From NCBI RefSeq assembly GCF_900106755.1, contig NZ_FNNN01000002.1, forward strand, positions 248,001 through 312,000: a stretch of DNA of 64,000 nucleotides. The letters run 5' to 3'. Origin of the DNA: Bacteroides faecis MAJ27 (lineage in GTDB: Bacteria > Bacteroidota > Bacteroidia > Bacteroidales > Bacteroidaceae). The position numbers and the translations under genes are program-made. Under the pieces are notes generated by a model. That model was not told the origin of the DNA, ran no database searches, and saw nothing but the letters and a program-made list of their open reading frames with translations. Shown here piece by piece: positions 8,736 through 16,394 of the stretch. The number at the start of each line of letters is the position of its first letter. The stretch's first letter is position 1.

Positions 8736-9233
8736 TTATTTCTCAGGGAATAAACTTGCTAAGGCTCTTCTAATGGCTTGACGAATATCATCAGCTTCTG
8801 TTTCGCCTTGTCCCTCTGCTGTACAAGAACATATCATTTCATTGGTTTTTGCAGAGCTAAACTGTATAGTTACTTCTATTGTATAACCTAAACCTCTATT
8901 ACGCCTACCGCTCTCACCATAATTGACGATTAGAGTTTCATTAGATAATTCGGGTTTGAGTTCGGGTAATATAATATATCCCTCTTTTATTAGTATTCCT
9001 GCTATTACATCACTTGGATTAACACTTTTGGTGGTTGAAGAGCCATAGATGCCGTACTGCCCTCCGTATGTACCTCTTATACTTGATGTCAGTTCCTTTG
9101 TTGGGGAAATGTATGCGTATTTATACATTTCAATAGGAGCTTTCCTTACGATTATAGGCGTTCGGAGTGGTGCACATCCATTCACTAATAGAATGGTACA
9201 AATAATTAATAACCATTTTTTAATTGTGTTCAT
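8736..9233 (-). CDS. Putative lipoprotein
   Basis: The 165-residue protein begins with a lipoprotein signal peptide ending in the lipobox LLVNGC, so it should be exported and lipid-anchored. The rest has a Gly/Tyr-rich stretch (GTYGGQYGIYGSS) and a C-terminal GQGETEADDIRQAIRRAL helix, reminiscent of small outer-membrane lipoproteins with a beta-rich core. No specific family is recognised. It is the first gene of the operon that ends with the membrane-anchored helicase. The long hairpin region at 9279-9422 is directly upstream. Confidence 0.75.
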   Translation of the reverse strand: MNTIKKWLLIICTILLVNGCAPLRTPIIVRKAPIEMYKYAYISPTKELTSSIRGTYGGQYGIYGSSTTKSVNPSDVIAGILIKEGYIILPELKPELSNETLIVNYGESGRRNRGLGYTIEVTIQFSSAKTNEMICSCTAEGQGETEADDIRQAIRRALASLFPEK

Positions 9234-9278
9234 ACATTGTACATTTTAATCTCTAGTCCCCAAAAGATTTTAATCTAT

Positions 9279-9311
9279 AAAGAATGCGTGGAACTGTATG
9301 CCACATTCTTT
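9279..9311. other. Perfect hairpin upstream of the lipoprotein-helicase operon
   Basis: AAAGAAT (279-285 within this kilobase) pairs with ATTCTTT (305-311) and GTGG pairs with CCAC around a nine-base loop, with one two-base bulge. It abuts the larger structure at 9311-9422. Confidence 0.6.
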
Positions 9312-9422
9312 ACTTGAAGGTCGTAGGAAACCATAGATGTAACAATAGCAGCCCACGCTATATGCGTGAGAACCACTATGCTATCCTTGCATCTAATTGA
9401 AAATTTCCTACGTTTTCAAGTA
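9311..9422. other. Long multi-segment hairpin (about 37 base pairs) of unknown function
   Basis: Five nested stems are visible. TACTTGAA (9311-9318) pairs with 9415-9422. CGTAGGAAA (9322-9330) pairs with 9404-9412. TAGATGTAA (9334-9342) pairs with 9387-9395 through one G-T pair. ATAGCA (9345-9350) pairs with 9379-9384. CACGC (9354-9358) pairs with GCGTG (9364-9368). Bulges are one to ten bases. It could be a folded single-strand DNA site, a structured RNA, or a recombination site; nothing nearby settles this. Confidence 0.65.
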
Positions 9423-9496
9423 CAAGATAAGCATAACGCTTCTTCTTTTTTCGTATGTCTTTGGACAGAGTTGTCTCAATCCATTTACAAAAGTAT

Positions 9497-9542
9497 AAAA
9501 AAGCCGTGATAATCCACACAATACAGGCAGATCATTACGGCT
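9497..9542 (-). terminator. Intrinsic terminator of the remnant gene at 9554-9790
   Basis: On the minus strand AGCCGTAATGAT (9531-9542) pairs with ATCACGGCT (9502-9510), with a three-base bulge, and is followed by TTTTTT. It ends leftward transcription just after the small reading frame that stops at 9554. Confidence 0.6.
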
Positions 9543-9553
9543 GTTCCTTTGAT

Positions 9554-9790
9554 TTATAGTTTTATACCTCTATTCTGTCTCTGCTTCGGTATTCCGATGG
9601 CTTCTCTGAACTCATGCATTTTCTTTCCAAACCAGTTCACGTGTGAAACCCCATCTATCTTGAAATCGAATTTACCGCTTTCATCCTGTTTAATGGAGCA
9701 GACGGAATGTCGGGTATCAAAACTTCGGTTAAACTCGGTGAATAGAATAGTTAAGTCTAGTTTATTTATGTTGAAAGGGGTTCTGTCTGA
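9554..9790 (-). pseudogene. Remnant of a small protein gene without a usable start codon
   Basis: The frame reads 78 sense codons with strongly protein-like composition (for example GKFDFKIDGVSHVNWFGKK and MHEFREAIGIPKQR) and ends just before an intrinsic terminator. An in-frame stop lies immediately upstream at 9791-9793. No ATG, GTG or TTG occurs before an internal Met near the C-terminus. This looks like a gene that lost its 5' part, or one that uses a rare start codon. The family is unknown. Confidence 0.45.
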
Positions 9791-9823
9791 TTAAGAATAG
9801 GGAATCCCTTTCTTATTTCTTGA

Positions 9824-10015
9824 GGTTAGCTGAAGGCAAAGAGTAAAGGAACGCAGTGAATGATAATTACATAACTGAAAGACAAAAGCAAAGTGGAATA
9901 AAAAAGTGTGCAAATAGAGGTAAAATGTATAAAGAATAGTGTTTTGGGGAGAATAAAATATTCCACCCTTCGACTATGTATCTACTATCGTATACTCTCT
10001 GTCTCTGACTTACCC
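9824..10015 (+). repeat. Inverted repeat copy R2 (pairs with 3103-3314)
   Basis: GGTTAGCTGAAGGCAAAGAG at the left end and CTCTGTCTCTGACTTACCC at the right end match the minus strand of 3103-3314 with few mismatches. The interior is diverged and about 20 bases shorter. It lies beside the serine recombinase gene. Confidence 0.65.
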
Positions 10016-10133
10016 GATGAAGAAAGAAAAAAAAAGAAGCCAGGTCATTCCTTAGCCTCTCTTCTTATAAAGATTTTCTGTTACTTGAAACTCCATATCC
10101 CATTGATTGTCATATAACAGATTATAAACTTTC

Positions 10134-10808
10134 TCATTTCAGATTATACCTTCTGATTAATTTGTAAACCGTTGATTTGGAGAATCTACATCCCCTGGAA
10201 GTTACGAATCCCTCCCTGTTGAGAATATCCGCTACCTCCTGCAGAGTATGTTCCTCTTTGAGCAATGTACGCAGCATGGCGACAGCTCTCCTGTTATTGG
10301 GATTGTTGTCTGCTTTCTCCCTGCAGGTTCTGATACTGCTTCGGATTGCCTGCTCATGTTTGTCCATCAAATGTTCCGGATTGCCCAGTCTGAATCCCAT
10401 TGCCTTCTTTGCCTGCAGGGCGGATTTTGTTCTTGCCGCTATCAGTTCCGCTTCATATTGTGATATCGCCGACAGTATGTGCAGCATCATTTTATTGGCT
10501 TGTGGGAAATCACAGAATACAATTTCCACATCATTCTCCAGAAGATTTGACAGGAAGGAAACATTTCTGGCCAGCCGGTCCAGTTTGGCAACGATCAGTG
10601 TCGCTTCCGTTTTTCTGCAAAGACTCAATGCTTCTTTGAGTTTAGGTCTGTCTTTTTTTCGCCCTGATTCAATTTCAACATATTCAGCAACCGGAGTTTT
10701 GTCACGAAGATATTTCTGTATAATTTCCCTTTGTGCTTCAAGTCCCAGTCCTGAAAATCCTTGTTTCTGTGTGCTTACCCGAAGATAAGCTACATATTGG
10801 TTGTTCAT
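10134..10808 (-). CDS. Serine recombinase (resolvase/invertase family)
   Basis: The 224-residue protein starts with YVAYLRVST, giving the nucleophile Ser12. It continues with the conserved SGLGLEAQ region and the KLDRLARN motif that supplies catalytic arginines. The C-terminal end (about residues 175-224) is a helix-turn-helix of the resolvase type (TLQEVADIL, then TVYKLIRRYNL). Length is normal for small resolvases and invertases, which act on short paired sites. Its own substrate is not obvious, but inverted repeat copy R2 lies 120 bases downstream and its partner is 6.7 kb away. It could alternatively resolve or maintain the mobile element. Confidence 0.9.
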   Translation of the reverse strand: MNNQYVAYLRVSTQKQGFSGLGLEAQREIIQKYLRDKTPVAEYVEIESGRKKDRPKLKEALSLCRKTEATLIVAKLDRLARNVSFLSNLLENDVEIVFCDFPQANKMMLHILSAISQYEAELIAARTKSALQAKKAMGFRLGNPEHLMDKHEQAIRSSIRTCREKADNNPNNRRAVAMLRTLLKEEHTLQEVADILNREGFVTSRGCRFSKSTVYKLIRRYNLK

Positions 10809-10897
10809 TGATTCTGATTTTTAATAGTTTTAACAGTGGTTCCGCCGACCAGACGTTCGTCCAATCTATGGAACCGGTTACATTATTACATAAAAAA

Positions 10898-10946
10898 AAT
10901 CCTGTGAGTTTTTGAGTTTTCATATGCTCTACTGTCTCACAGGATT
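10898..10946 (-). terminator. Intrinsic terminator of the 16.7-11.0 kb gene block
   Basis: CTCACAGGATT (10936-10946) pairs perfectly with AATCCTGTGAG (10898-10908), and on the minus strand it is followed by eight T residues. It lies 35 bases beyond the stop of the last small gene. Confidence 0.75.
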
Positions 10947-10981
10947 CCAGTTATTACAGATTCTGTTATTTCAGGGAAGTG

Positions 10982-11335
10982 TTATTCTCTTATAATCCCG
11001 TACTCTTCAGAAATCCTCTTCTCATAGTCATCCGTTTTCTCCACATTCTCATCTATCACAGAAACAAGCATGTCAAAGTAAACGTCTTCTATTATTTTCC
11101 TTTCTCCTTCAGAGTCGGGGATAAGATGAATCTCAAACAAATCCTTCCCTTCATCGAGGATAACCTGTACCATTCCTGTATGCCTGAATCCCTGCACATG
11201 AAATTCCAGGCCAAGATTTACAGGTCTGACCGTATTCGTATCTATTCCCCACGACATCATGACAATCGGTCGGGTTCTCAGGATACTCCATATATACCCT
11301 GCCAGTTTTAGATCATAATTGTTATTTCTTTCCAT
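10982..11335 (-). CDS. Hypothetical protein of the mobile element
   Basis: The protein has 117 residues when read from the ATG at 11335, one base beyond the stop codon of the upstream gene. An upstream in-frame ATG at 11359 would overlap that gene by 23 bases. The coupled start is preferred because it gives the usual stop-start junction. The protein is soluble, with no cysteines; it includes GLEFHVQGFRHTGMVQVIL followed by an acidic C-terminal half. No family is recognised. It is the last gene before a strong terminator, so it ends this transcription unit. Confidence 0.55.
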   Translation of the reverse strand: MERNNNYDLKLAGYIWSILRTRPIVMMSWGIDTNTVRPVNLGLEFHVQGFRHTGMVQVILDEGKDLFEIHLIPDSEGERKIIEDVYFDMLVSVIDENVEKTDDYEKRISEEYGIIRE

Positions 11336-11336
11336 A

Positions 11337-11798
11337 TTAATCCACATTGTGTCCTTCATAAAACTCAGTAAAAGTCAGGCCTCTCATAAGTTTCTTTTCC
11401 GGACAAATATAAAATCTGCCATATTTCGTATCTATCACGGGCCCATTGCCATGCCCGTTGTAGTATGTACTGTTCCGGCCTATGATCCCGACCCAGTTCT
11501 CTTTCATGTCAGCCTCCCCGCTTTTGATATACCGGAAGGTGTCACACATGTATTCCCACTCTTCAACTGTTGTAAGATGATATTTTCCTTTCTCGTTTTC
11601 TATACGTGCAAGAAAGTTCTCGATTATCTTTTCCATACATACTTCTGTTTTTAAGTTAATGATATTCTGTTGCTTTTTAGTCAATACCTCTATTCTGTAA
11701 AAGTTTTCACCGCAACTTCTGCATTGAAATGAGTCACCTTTTATTTTTGATTTACTCATCATGCGTCCACACTCAGGACAGAATCTTCTCGTCTTCAT
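11337..11798 (-). CDS. Zinc-ribbon hypothetical protein
   Basis: The 153-residue protein has an N-terminal zinc ribbon: CPECG at residues 8-12 and CRSCG some 15 residues later. A helical middle and a C-terminal part (NSTYYNGHGNGPVIDTKYG) follow. The zinc ribbon suggests nucleic-acid or protein binding. It overlaps the 3' end of the peptidase gene by 26 bases and is followed almost without gap by the next gene, so it sits inside one polycistronic unit. The family was not recognised. Confidence 0.6.
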   Translation of the reverse strand: MKTRRFCPECGRMMSKSKIKGDSFQCRSCGENFYRIEVLTKKQQNIINLKTEVCMEKIIENFLARIENEKGKYHLTTVEEWEYMCDTFRYIKSGEADMKENWVGIIGRNSTYYNGHGNGPVIDTKYGRFYICPEKKLMRGLTFTEFYEGHNVD

Positions 11799-12735
11799 GT
11801 TCCTCCATTGGGTACAGGTTATAATATTCTGTATAGATTCTCTGGTAATCTTCCATGTTCAGGTCAGGAAAAACGGAGTGATACATGTAATACAGGTCTT
11901 CCACATTCCATATATCTTCCTGATCGAGCAGGGCGAATATTTCGTCTGCAGCTTCATCGAATTCATCATAGATGCCTTCTCGCCTTCCCTGTATTTCAGG
12001 TTGGTGGGGATAAGTTTCAGTACAATTCCCAATGATATGCTCCACCAGTCTCAGACACCCCATGAGATCTTCTTTCACCGTAACTTCATGATCCGTATGT
12101 GGCTCGTAATATCCGCAACTGAGATTGACGCAACTAATCCCGAGCCCTTTTTCTTTCAATGCAAGAATATCAGTCATCATCCCGTCCGTTTCCTTATATC
12201 CGAACTTCTCATGTCCGGTAGCTTTCAGGAAGTCAGGAGAACAGAGGGAAGTCCAGTTAATTTCAGTAATAATATCCTGACACCCTTTTCTGTCCGGTTC
12301 TATAACAAACCGGCAGTTAGCAAAGAAGTCAATCACCGCGTTCTCTGAACCGACACATCCTTTCTCTTCACTGACAAAGAAGGCCAGTTTCAGGATTTTG
12401 TACTTTTCCAGACATTTGAGCGCTATCCAGATTCCATTCTTGTCATCCGCTCCGAGTCCTTCCTGTCTCTTGTTCCGGGAGCTGTATCCGAATATAATTT
12501 CCTCCGTCTCAATAGCCGTGAAATCTTTTGAATGTAACCTCTGCACCTGGTCAAGATGTGCTACGATACAGGGATATGATTCCGCGTCTCCCTTTGTTAT
12601 ATACAGATTCCCGATTTTATCAATTTCAAGTTTTACACCGGGGATTCTTTTTACATAATCCCATATAAACTTTGTCATCGTCCATTCTTTTCCGCTTGGG
12701 CTATAAATCTTATATAATTTCTTAAGTAATTCCAT
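11773..12735 (-). CDS. M20/M42-type zinc peptidase
   Basis: The 320-residue protein has the metal-ligand pattern of co-catalytic zinc peptidases. H60-x-D62 (AHLDQV) is first, then D97/D98 (GLGADDKNG), the catalytic Glu pair E123/E124 (SEEKGCVGS), E146-x-D148 (EPD), and a late His in PHTDHE. Length is about that of the catalytic core without a large lid domain. There is no signal peptide, so it should act in the cytoplasm on peptides or acylated amino acids. Such an enzyme is unusual in a mobile-element block of small hypothetical proteins. It may be a host-derived cargo gene or process a small product of the element (inference). Confidence 0.75.
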   Translation of the reverse strand: MELLKKLYKIYSPSGKEWTMTKFIWDYVKRIPGVKLEIDKIGNLYITKGDAESYPCIVAHLDQVQRLHSKDFTAIETEEIIFGYSSRNKRQEGLGADDKNGIWIALKCLEKYKILKLAFFVSEEKGCVGSENAVIDFFANCRFVIEPDRKGCQDIITEINWTSLCSPDFLKATGHEKFGYKETDGMMTDILALKEKGLGISCVNLSCGYYEPHTDHEVTVKEDLMGCLRLVEHIIGNCTETYPHQPEIQGRREGIYDEFDEAADEIFALLDQEDIWNVEDLYYMYHSVFPDLNMEDYQRIYTEYYNLYPMEEHEDEKILS

Positions 12736-12754
12736 AATTCTTATTTTTTGTGGG

Positions 12755-14320
12755 TTAAACAGTCATTTCATTCATCTCGTATGTATAAGGCAGTCCGGTT
12801 TCTTCATCTATTATGTCATAGAGTATACCGTCCAGTTCATGAAGCTCTCCTCCCGCCAAGAGTTTATTCCCGGACTCAACCGATATGTTTTTCTCCTCAT
12901 ATTCACAGAGAATATTGTTCCATACCCGGTATACGGTTATGTCTCCTGCATGCTCATAGTATTCTTCATCATAGTCGGAATAATGCCAGTTTTCTTTTTT
13001 GTATGTCTGTTCCGCTGTCTTCCGGCATTCTTCACAACAATAGTCTTCCTCTGTTATTTCTGAATGGAATGTATCCTTTTCCGGAAAATACCTTGTACAT
13101 TCAGGGCATTCCATAACATCCGATTCATGATGGTATTCCCCGTTTTTTTCTATCCATACGAATTCATCCAGGTTCTCCACGTCACAGTAATACTCGCATC
13201 CATGGCAATATACGGGGCGTGTTTCATGACAATGGTAGCCATGAAAATCATCGTATTCCTCCTCCTCTTCTTCATCATTTATAGAACCGTCAGTAACATC
13301 CAGTCCAATGTCTCCATGTCCATAATTGTCAGCTACTCTATCGTATTCATCATACCACTTGAATGAGTCCTGATAACTAAGTGAATCGCCATAGTCCAGG
13401 TCACATTCTATTCTGAATTTCCTGTCTGACAATGAATTCTCCTCAAGGTCAACGAACTCTCTTGCATCACCTGCGCCTGCACCGACTTTTTTGTAACCGT
13501 CAATGTATCCCCCTTTGATCAGGGCATCTATCAAGGCACGCTTCAGGATATCATTTTCATCACTGGCATATTGTCTTTCAGCCAGTCTCCATTTGTTACC
13601 ATCCTGATCCTTGACTTCATTATAGATAATACATCTTGCAATCACCATATCATCCTCATCGGTCAGGTACGCTGCACTTGCATTGACGGAGTCCATATAG
13701 AAATAGTAATAATCCTTGTCCGTCATGCATGAAGAGAAATCCCCTTTGCACCAGTCTGATGAATATATCTTCTCAAAGTCTTTATCAACGTGCAGTGTGT
13801 TTTTCGGGAGTCTGCTATGAGTATACACCTGCCAGTCTGCCGAAAATTCCTCACATAGATAGGTCACTACCTGTTCAGGAAGGGTTCTGCCAAATTCCGT
13901 TTCCTGTATGATGGAACGATAGAGTTTTCCCGCTTTCATTTTAAACACCTTTTCTCCGTTCCCATGATTAATGTAGCGGATTGCCTTAGTGTCCCCGTCT
14001 TCACAGAGCCCTTTCAGACTGTCCGTTTCAAGGTTTCTGGAGTAAAAAAAGTCTCCATCCAGTTCCAGAACATAACGCAGGGAGTTATCCGAGTGTCCGC
14101 TTATAATTATTCTTTGGGTAACGGTCTTTTTCAGTTCCGCCATTGAAGAGATATGAAGCAGCGTATAATCGTTTTTCTCTACCGCCTCATGTAATAATCT
14201 CTTGTCTTTCACATATGCCAGCAGTATCTTGTTCTTTCTGCTGCATACTCCGTTTCCATGCTTGATAATACCAAACATGTTTTTGAATTCTTCGTAATTT
14301 TGAAATTTATAGTATAACAT
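12755..14320 (-). CDS. Cysteine-rich putative zinc-binding protein, unknown function
   Basis: The 521-residue reading starts at the ATG at 14320. A frame extension to 14455 would run through the terminator at 14343-14382 and overlap the upstream gene, so the shorter start is preferred. The N-terminal half is charged and featureless to me. A run of eight acidic residues (SINDEEEEEEYDD) marks the middle. The C-terminal part holds CHGCEYYC, CPECTRYF and CCEEC, which together resemble two or three zinc fingers, with His-rich stretches between. It starts a unit with the peptidase (19-base gap). The protein may bind nucleic acid (inference). Confidence 0.6.
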   Translation of the reverse strand: MLYYKFQNYEEFKNMFGIIKHGNGVCSRKNKILLAYVKDKRLLHEAVEKNDYTLLHISSMAELKKTVTQRIIISGHSDNSLRYVLELDGDFFYSRNLETDSLKGLCEDGDTKAIRYINHGNGEKVFKMKAGKLYRSIIQETEFGRTLPEQVVTYLCEEFSADWQVYTHSRLPKNTLHVDKDFEKIYSSDWCKGDFSSCMTDKDYYYFYMDSVNASAAYLTDEDDMVIARCIIYNEVKDQDGNKWRLAERQYASDENDILKRALIDALIKGGYIDGYKKVGAGAGDAREFVDLEENSLSDRKFRIECDLDYGDSLSYQDSFKWYDEYDRVADNYGHGDIGLDVTDGSINDEEEEEEYDDFHGYHCHETRPVYCHGCEYYCDVENLDEFVWIEKNGEYHHESDVMECPECTRYFPEKDTFHSEITEEDYCCEECRKTAEQTYKKENWHYSDYDEEYYEHAGDITVYRVWNNILCEYEEKNISVESGNKLLAGGELHELDGILYDIIDEETGLPYTYEMNEMTV

Positions 14321-14342
14321 AATCTTTTGTATTTTAGGTAAA

Positions 14343-14382
14343 TAAAAAAAGGAGGACACCACGTTGATTGTGATATCCTCCT
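14343..14382 (-). terminator. Intrinsic terminator between two gene groups
   Basis: AGGAGGA (14350-14356) pairs with TCCTCCT (14376-14382), and on the minus strand it is followed by seven T residues. It ends the small-gene group at 15.2-14.4 kb and argues against the longer reading of the next gene. Confidence 0.7.
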
Positions 14383-14414
14383 CAGATATAATTCCGGTCT
14401 GTTTCAACCGTTTC

Positions 14415-14693
14415 TCAAATGATCGGTATAGTCTCGTCAAGTACTCCTGATTCAACTATTTTCCGGGCTATCCTGTGTGAAGCCTCATTTCTCAGGTCAT
14501 ATCCATAGTCCTCTTTTCCCATCATCTCTATGACCTTTACCATAGTGCTGAACAGCTTTTGTTGGAGTGTCCTGTGATAATACCCCACTGACTCCGCAAA
14601 CTTTTCACTGTTCCATGACATGTTGTTCAAGGCGTCTTCCAGTTCCTGTGCCGCCTTGAACTCTTTACTGTTTTCAAGTTCAAATCTTTCCAT
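14415..14693 (-). CDS. Small hypothetical protein
   Basis: This is a 92-residue helical protein read from the ATG at 14693 (MERFELEN). An in-frame ATG at 14744 exists but lies inside the upstream gene. The chosen start has an A-rich stretch typical of Bacteroides ribosome binding just upstream. The sequence is rich in Glu and Lys with a coiled-coil-like pattern and no membrane segment. No family is recognised. A terminator follows 33 bases after its stop. Confidence 0.55.
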   Translation of the reverse strand: MERFELENSKEFKAAQELEDALNNMSWNSEKFAESVGYYHRTLQQKLFSTMVKVIEMMGKEDYGYDLRNEASHRIARKIVESGVLDETIPII

Positions 14694-14716
14694 ATTTCTT
14701 TCTGATTTGTTTTTAG

Positions 14717-14938
14717 TTAAAATATAGTTGTATTGGCCGGCCATTTTTCCGCGTCAGTATCAATGAACTGGTGCACATATTTATCTGACAGATACGCTTT
14801 TTCGGCTTTTAAAGTGGCTGCAATATAATTTGTTGCTTGTACCGTCAGCGAGGGCATCATTTCTATGAAGTCCTTGTACGTTTCCCCCTCTTCGGTAATT
14901 AAGGTATATTTGATTATATCGAAAGTGTAATGTGCCAT
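14717..14938 (-). CDS. Small hypothetical protein
   Basis: The 73-residue protein begins MAHYTFDIIKYTLITEEGE, with an early beta-strand pattern, then a Thr/Ala-rich helix (TNYIAATLKAEKAYL). No cysteines or membrane segment are present. It sits 23 bases before the next small gene and is probably cotranscribed with it. The family is unknown. Confidence 0.5.
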   Translation of the reverse strand: MAHYTFDIIKYTLITEEGETYKDFIEMMPSLTVQATNYIAATLKAEKAYLSDKYVHQFIDTDAEKWPANTTIF

Positions 14939-14977
14939 ACTTTATTCCTTTCCATTTTATTCAGAACCATTCCCGTT

Positions 14978-15193
14978 TTACTCACCGGTGTGCCCTGTCC
15001 GTTCATTTTCTTTTCTTAGCAACTGAAGTTCCATCTTCTCCGCATCAAATTCATAATTCATGCACTTTTTAAAGTTTCCCATTAAAAGAAGCAGGGGGAA
15101 CAATATCCCATGCCTGCAATTCCTTCCGTGCTCGTCTAGTGCTGATTTACAAGTGTCACATTTGTATATGTCCTGTATGCATGTTATTTTCAT
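14978..15193 (-). CDS. Small cysteine-containing hypothetical protein
   Basis: The 71-residue protein carries a CDTC pair and a further CRHG segment near the N-terminus, suggesting metal binding. A hydrophobic ILFPLLLLMG stretch and a charged C-terminus follow. The hydrophobic stretch is short for a membrane span. It is the first gene after the terminator at 15230-15273. The family was not recognised. Confidence 0.5.
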   Translation of the reverse strand: MKITCIQDIYKCDTCKSALDEHGRNCRHGILFPLLLLMGNFKKCMNYEFDAEKMELQLLRKENERTGHTGE

Positions 15194-15229
15194 ATGTTTT
15201 TCTCCTTTCTGATTTTAATTCAACAAAAA

Positions 15230-15273
15230 AAGGGAGAAAGACCTTGTTTGTTATTTTTAGATCTTTCTCCCTT
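15230..15273 (-). terminator. Intrinsic terminator of the DUF3871 gene
   Basis: AAGGGAGAAAGA (15230-15241) pairs perfectly with TCTTTCTCCCTT (15262-15273) over 12 bp. On the minus strand a run of seven T residues follows. It lies 25 bases after the DUF3871 stop codon. Confidence 0.8.
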
Positions 15274-15297
15274 CATAGGATTTTGGGATGTCCCTGT

Positions 15298-16338
15298 CTA
15301 TCCTAGGAACCATCCGTAATTTTCAGTGTCTTCTCCTCTCAAGGCTTTCTGAATGCCCACTGCAAAGTCTGTGGCGTTCTGATTCCTTTCGAGAAATTTG
15401 TCAATATAGGACTGTTTGGCTGCCTCGTTAAGAAGTTGCATCAGGTCCCAGCATGAAATTTTTGCTCTTCCGCGTAAGCCGAAGTTAGGGTTGTCAATAT
15501 AGCCTTTGGTGGCTGCATTGATGTTTGAATCACCTAAGATAACTTTCGGCAATTCTTTCATCTGTGATGCCGGTAAAACCTGGTAAAGCCGTAAACGTCC
15601 GATTATCTGGCAGAATTGTTCCTGTGAAATCATCGTTCTTCCCAGATTCTCAAGAAGTCTCAAATTTTGTTCGGGGTTGAATTCCCGGAACAGTTTTAGG
15701 GCGGCTATATAGATATCCGTATCGCCCATCACTTCCAGACGTCCTGTCAAGCCGTCACATGTCAGCATAAGATTGCTGCATACCCTGACTCTCCATCCGA
15801 TAAAGATTTTAAATTTTTCAGGGGATTTTTTTCCGTACAGGTTCTCTTCGTTCAGGCTTCTTACGCCGCCGATACAAAGATGCACTTCCTCACCGTTCAT
15901 TTCCCGACATATGGTTCGGATATGAAAACAGAATGCCATCCTCTGATAATAGATGGTTTCGTCTTCAGGTTTGAGTTCTTCCTTCCTTTTTGTCAGTGCG
16001 GAAGGATGTCTGCCTAAAATCTTGTGTGAGACTCTGATTTCCGTATTACCGAAAGTTTCTCCTGCAAAAAATATGCTTGCCGCCTCCTCAATACGGTGTA
16101 TAAAAGTCTGGTGGCTGATTGTAAGCTGGTTGTCTCCAAAGCTGGGTACAATACAGTTCGTTTCCAGTTCTTCAAGTGTAATGCCTGAAGTGTTTGATTC
16201 AATAAAATTGGGATGTTCTTTCTCCTGTTTCTTTTCCGATACAATTACTGCATCTTCGATAAAGGTTGGGTTGATTATGCCCATTTTTGTCATCATTCCT
16301 TGTTGTGGAACGACAGACAGTTCTCTTGTAGTTTCCAT
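15298..16338 (-). CDS. DUF3871 family protein
   Basis: The 346-residue protein is recognised as DUF3871, a family of Bacteroidetes mobile elements and phages. Diagnostic segments are CSNLMLTCDGLTGRLEVMG, then QVLPASQMKELPKVILGDS, then the C-terminal WDLMQLLNEAAKQSYID and NATDFAVGIQKAL. Its biochemical role is not established; the layout resembles DUF932-like proteins often carried by conjugative elements and phages. It is preceded by two very small genes on the same strand and ends at a strong terminator. Confidence 0.8.
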   Translation of the reverse strand: METTRELSVVPQQGMMTKMGIINPTFIEDAVIVSEKKQEKEHPNFIESNTSGITLEELETNCIVPSFGDNQLTISHQTFIHRIEEAASIFFAGETFGNTEIRVSHKILGRHPSALTKRKEELKPEDETIYYQRMAFCFHIRTICREMNGEEVHLCIGGVRSLNEENLYGKKSPEKFKIFIGWRVRVCSNLMLTCDGLTGRLEVMGDTDIYIAALKLFREFNPEQNLRLLENLGRTMISQEQFCQIIGRLRLYQVLPASQMKELPKVILGDSNINAATKGYIDNPNFGLRGRAKISCWDLMQLLNEAAKQSYIDKFLERNQNATDFAVGIQKALRGEDTENYGWFLG

Positions 16339-16394
16339 ATTTTTATAGTTTTTAATTGGTTAATAAAATCCGATAAAAGAAAAAGCCAAGAGGT

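Noticed and set aside
9311..9422. Retron msr-msd region
   Set aside because: The hairpin is suitable in size, but no reverse transcriptase gene is nearby.
10177..10788. 203-codon frame opposite the serine recombinase
   Set aside because: It is the antisense shadow of a gene with all catalytic motifs.
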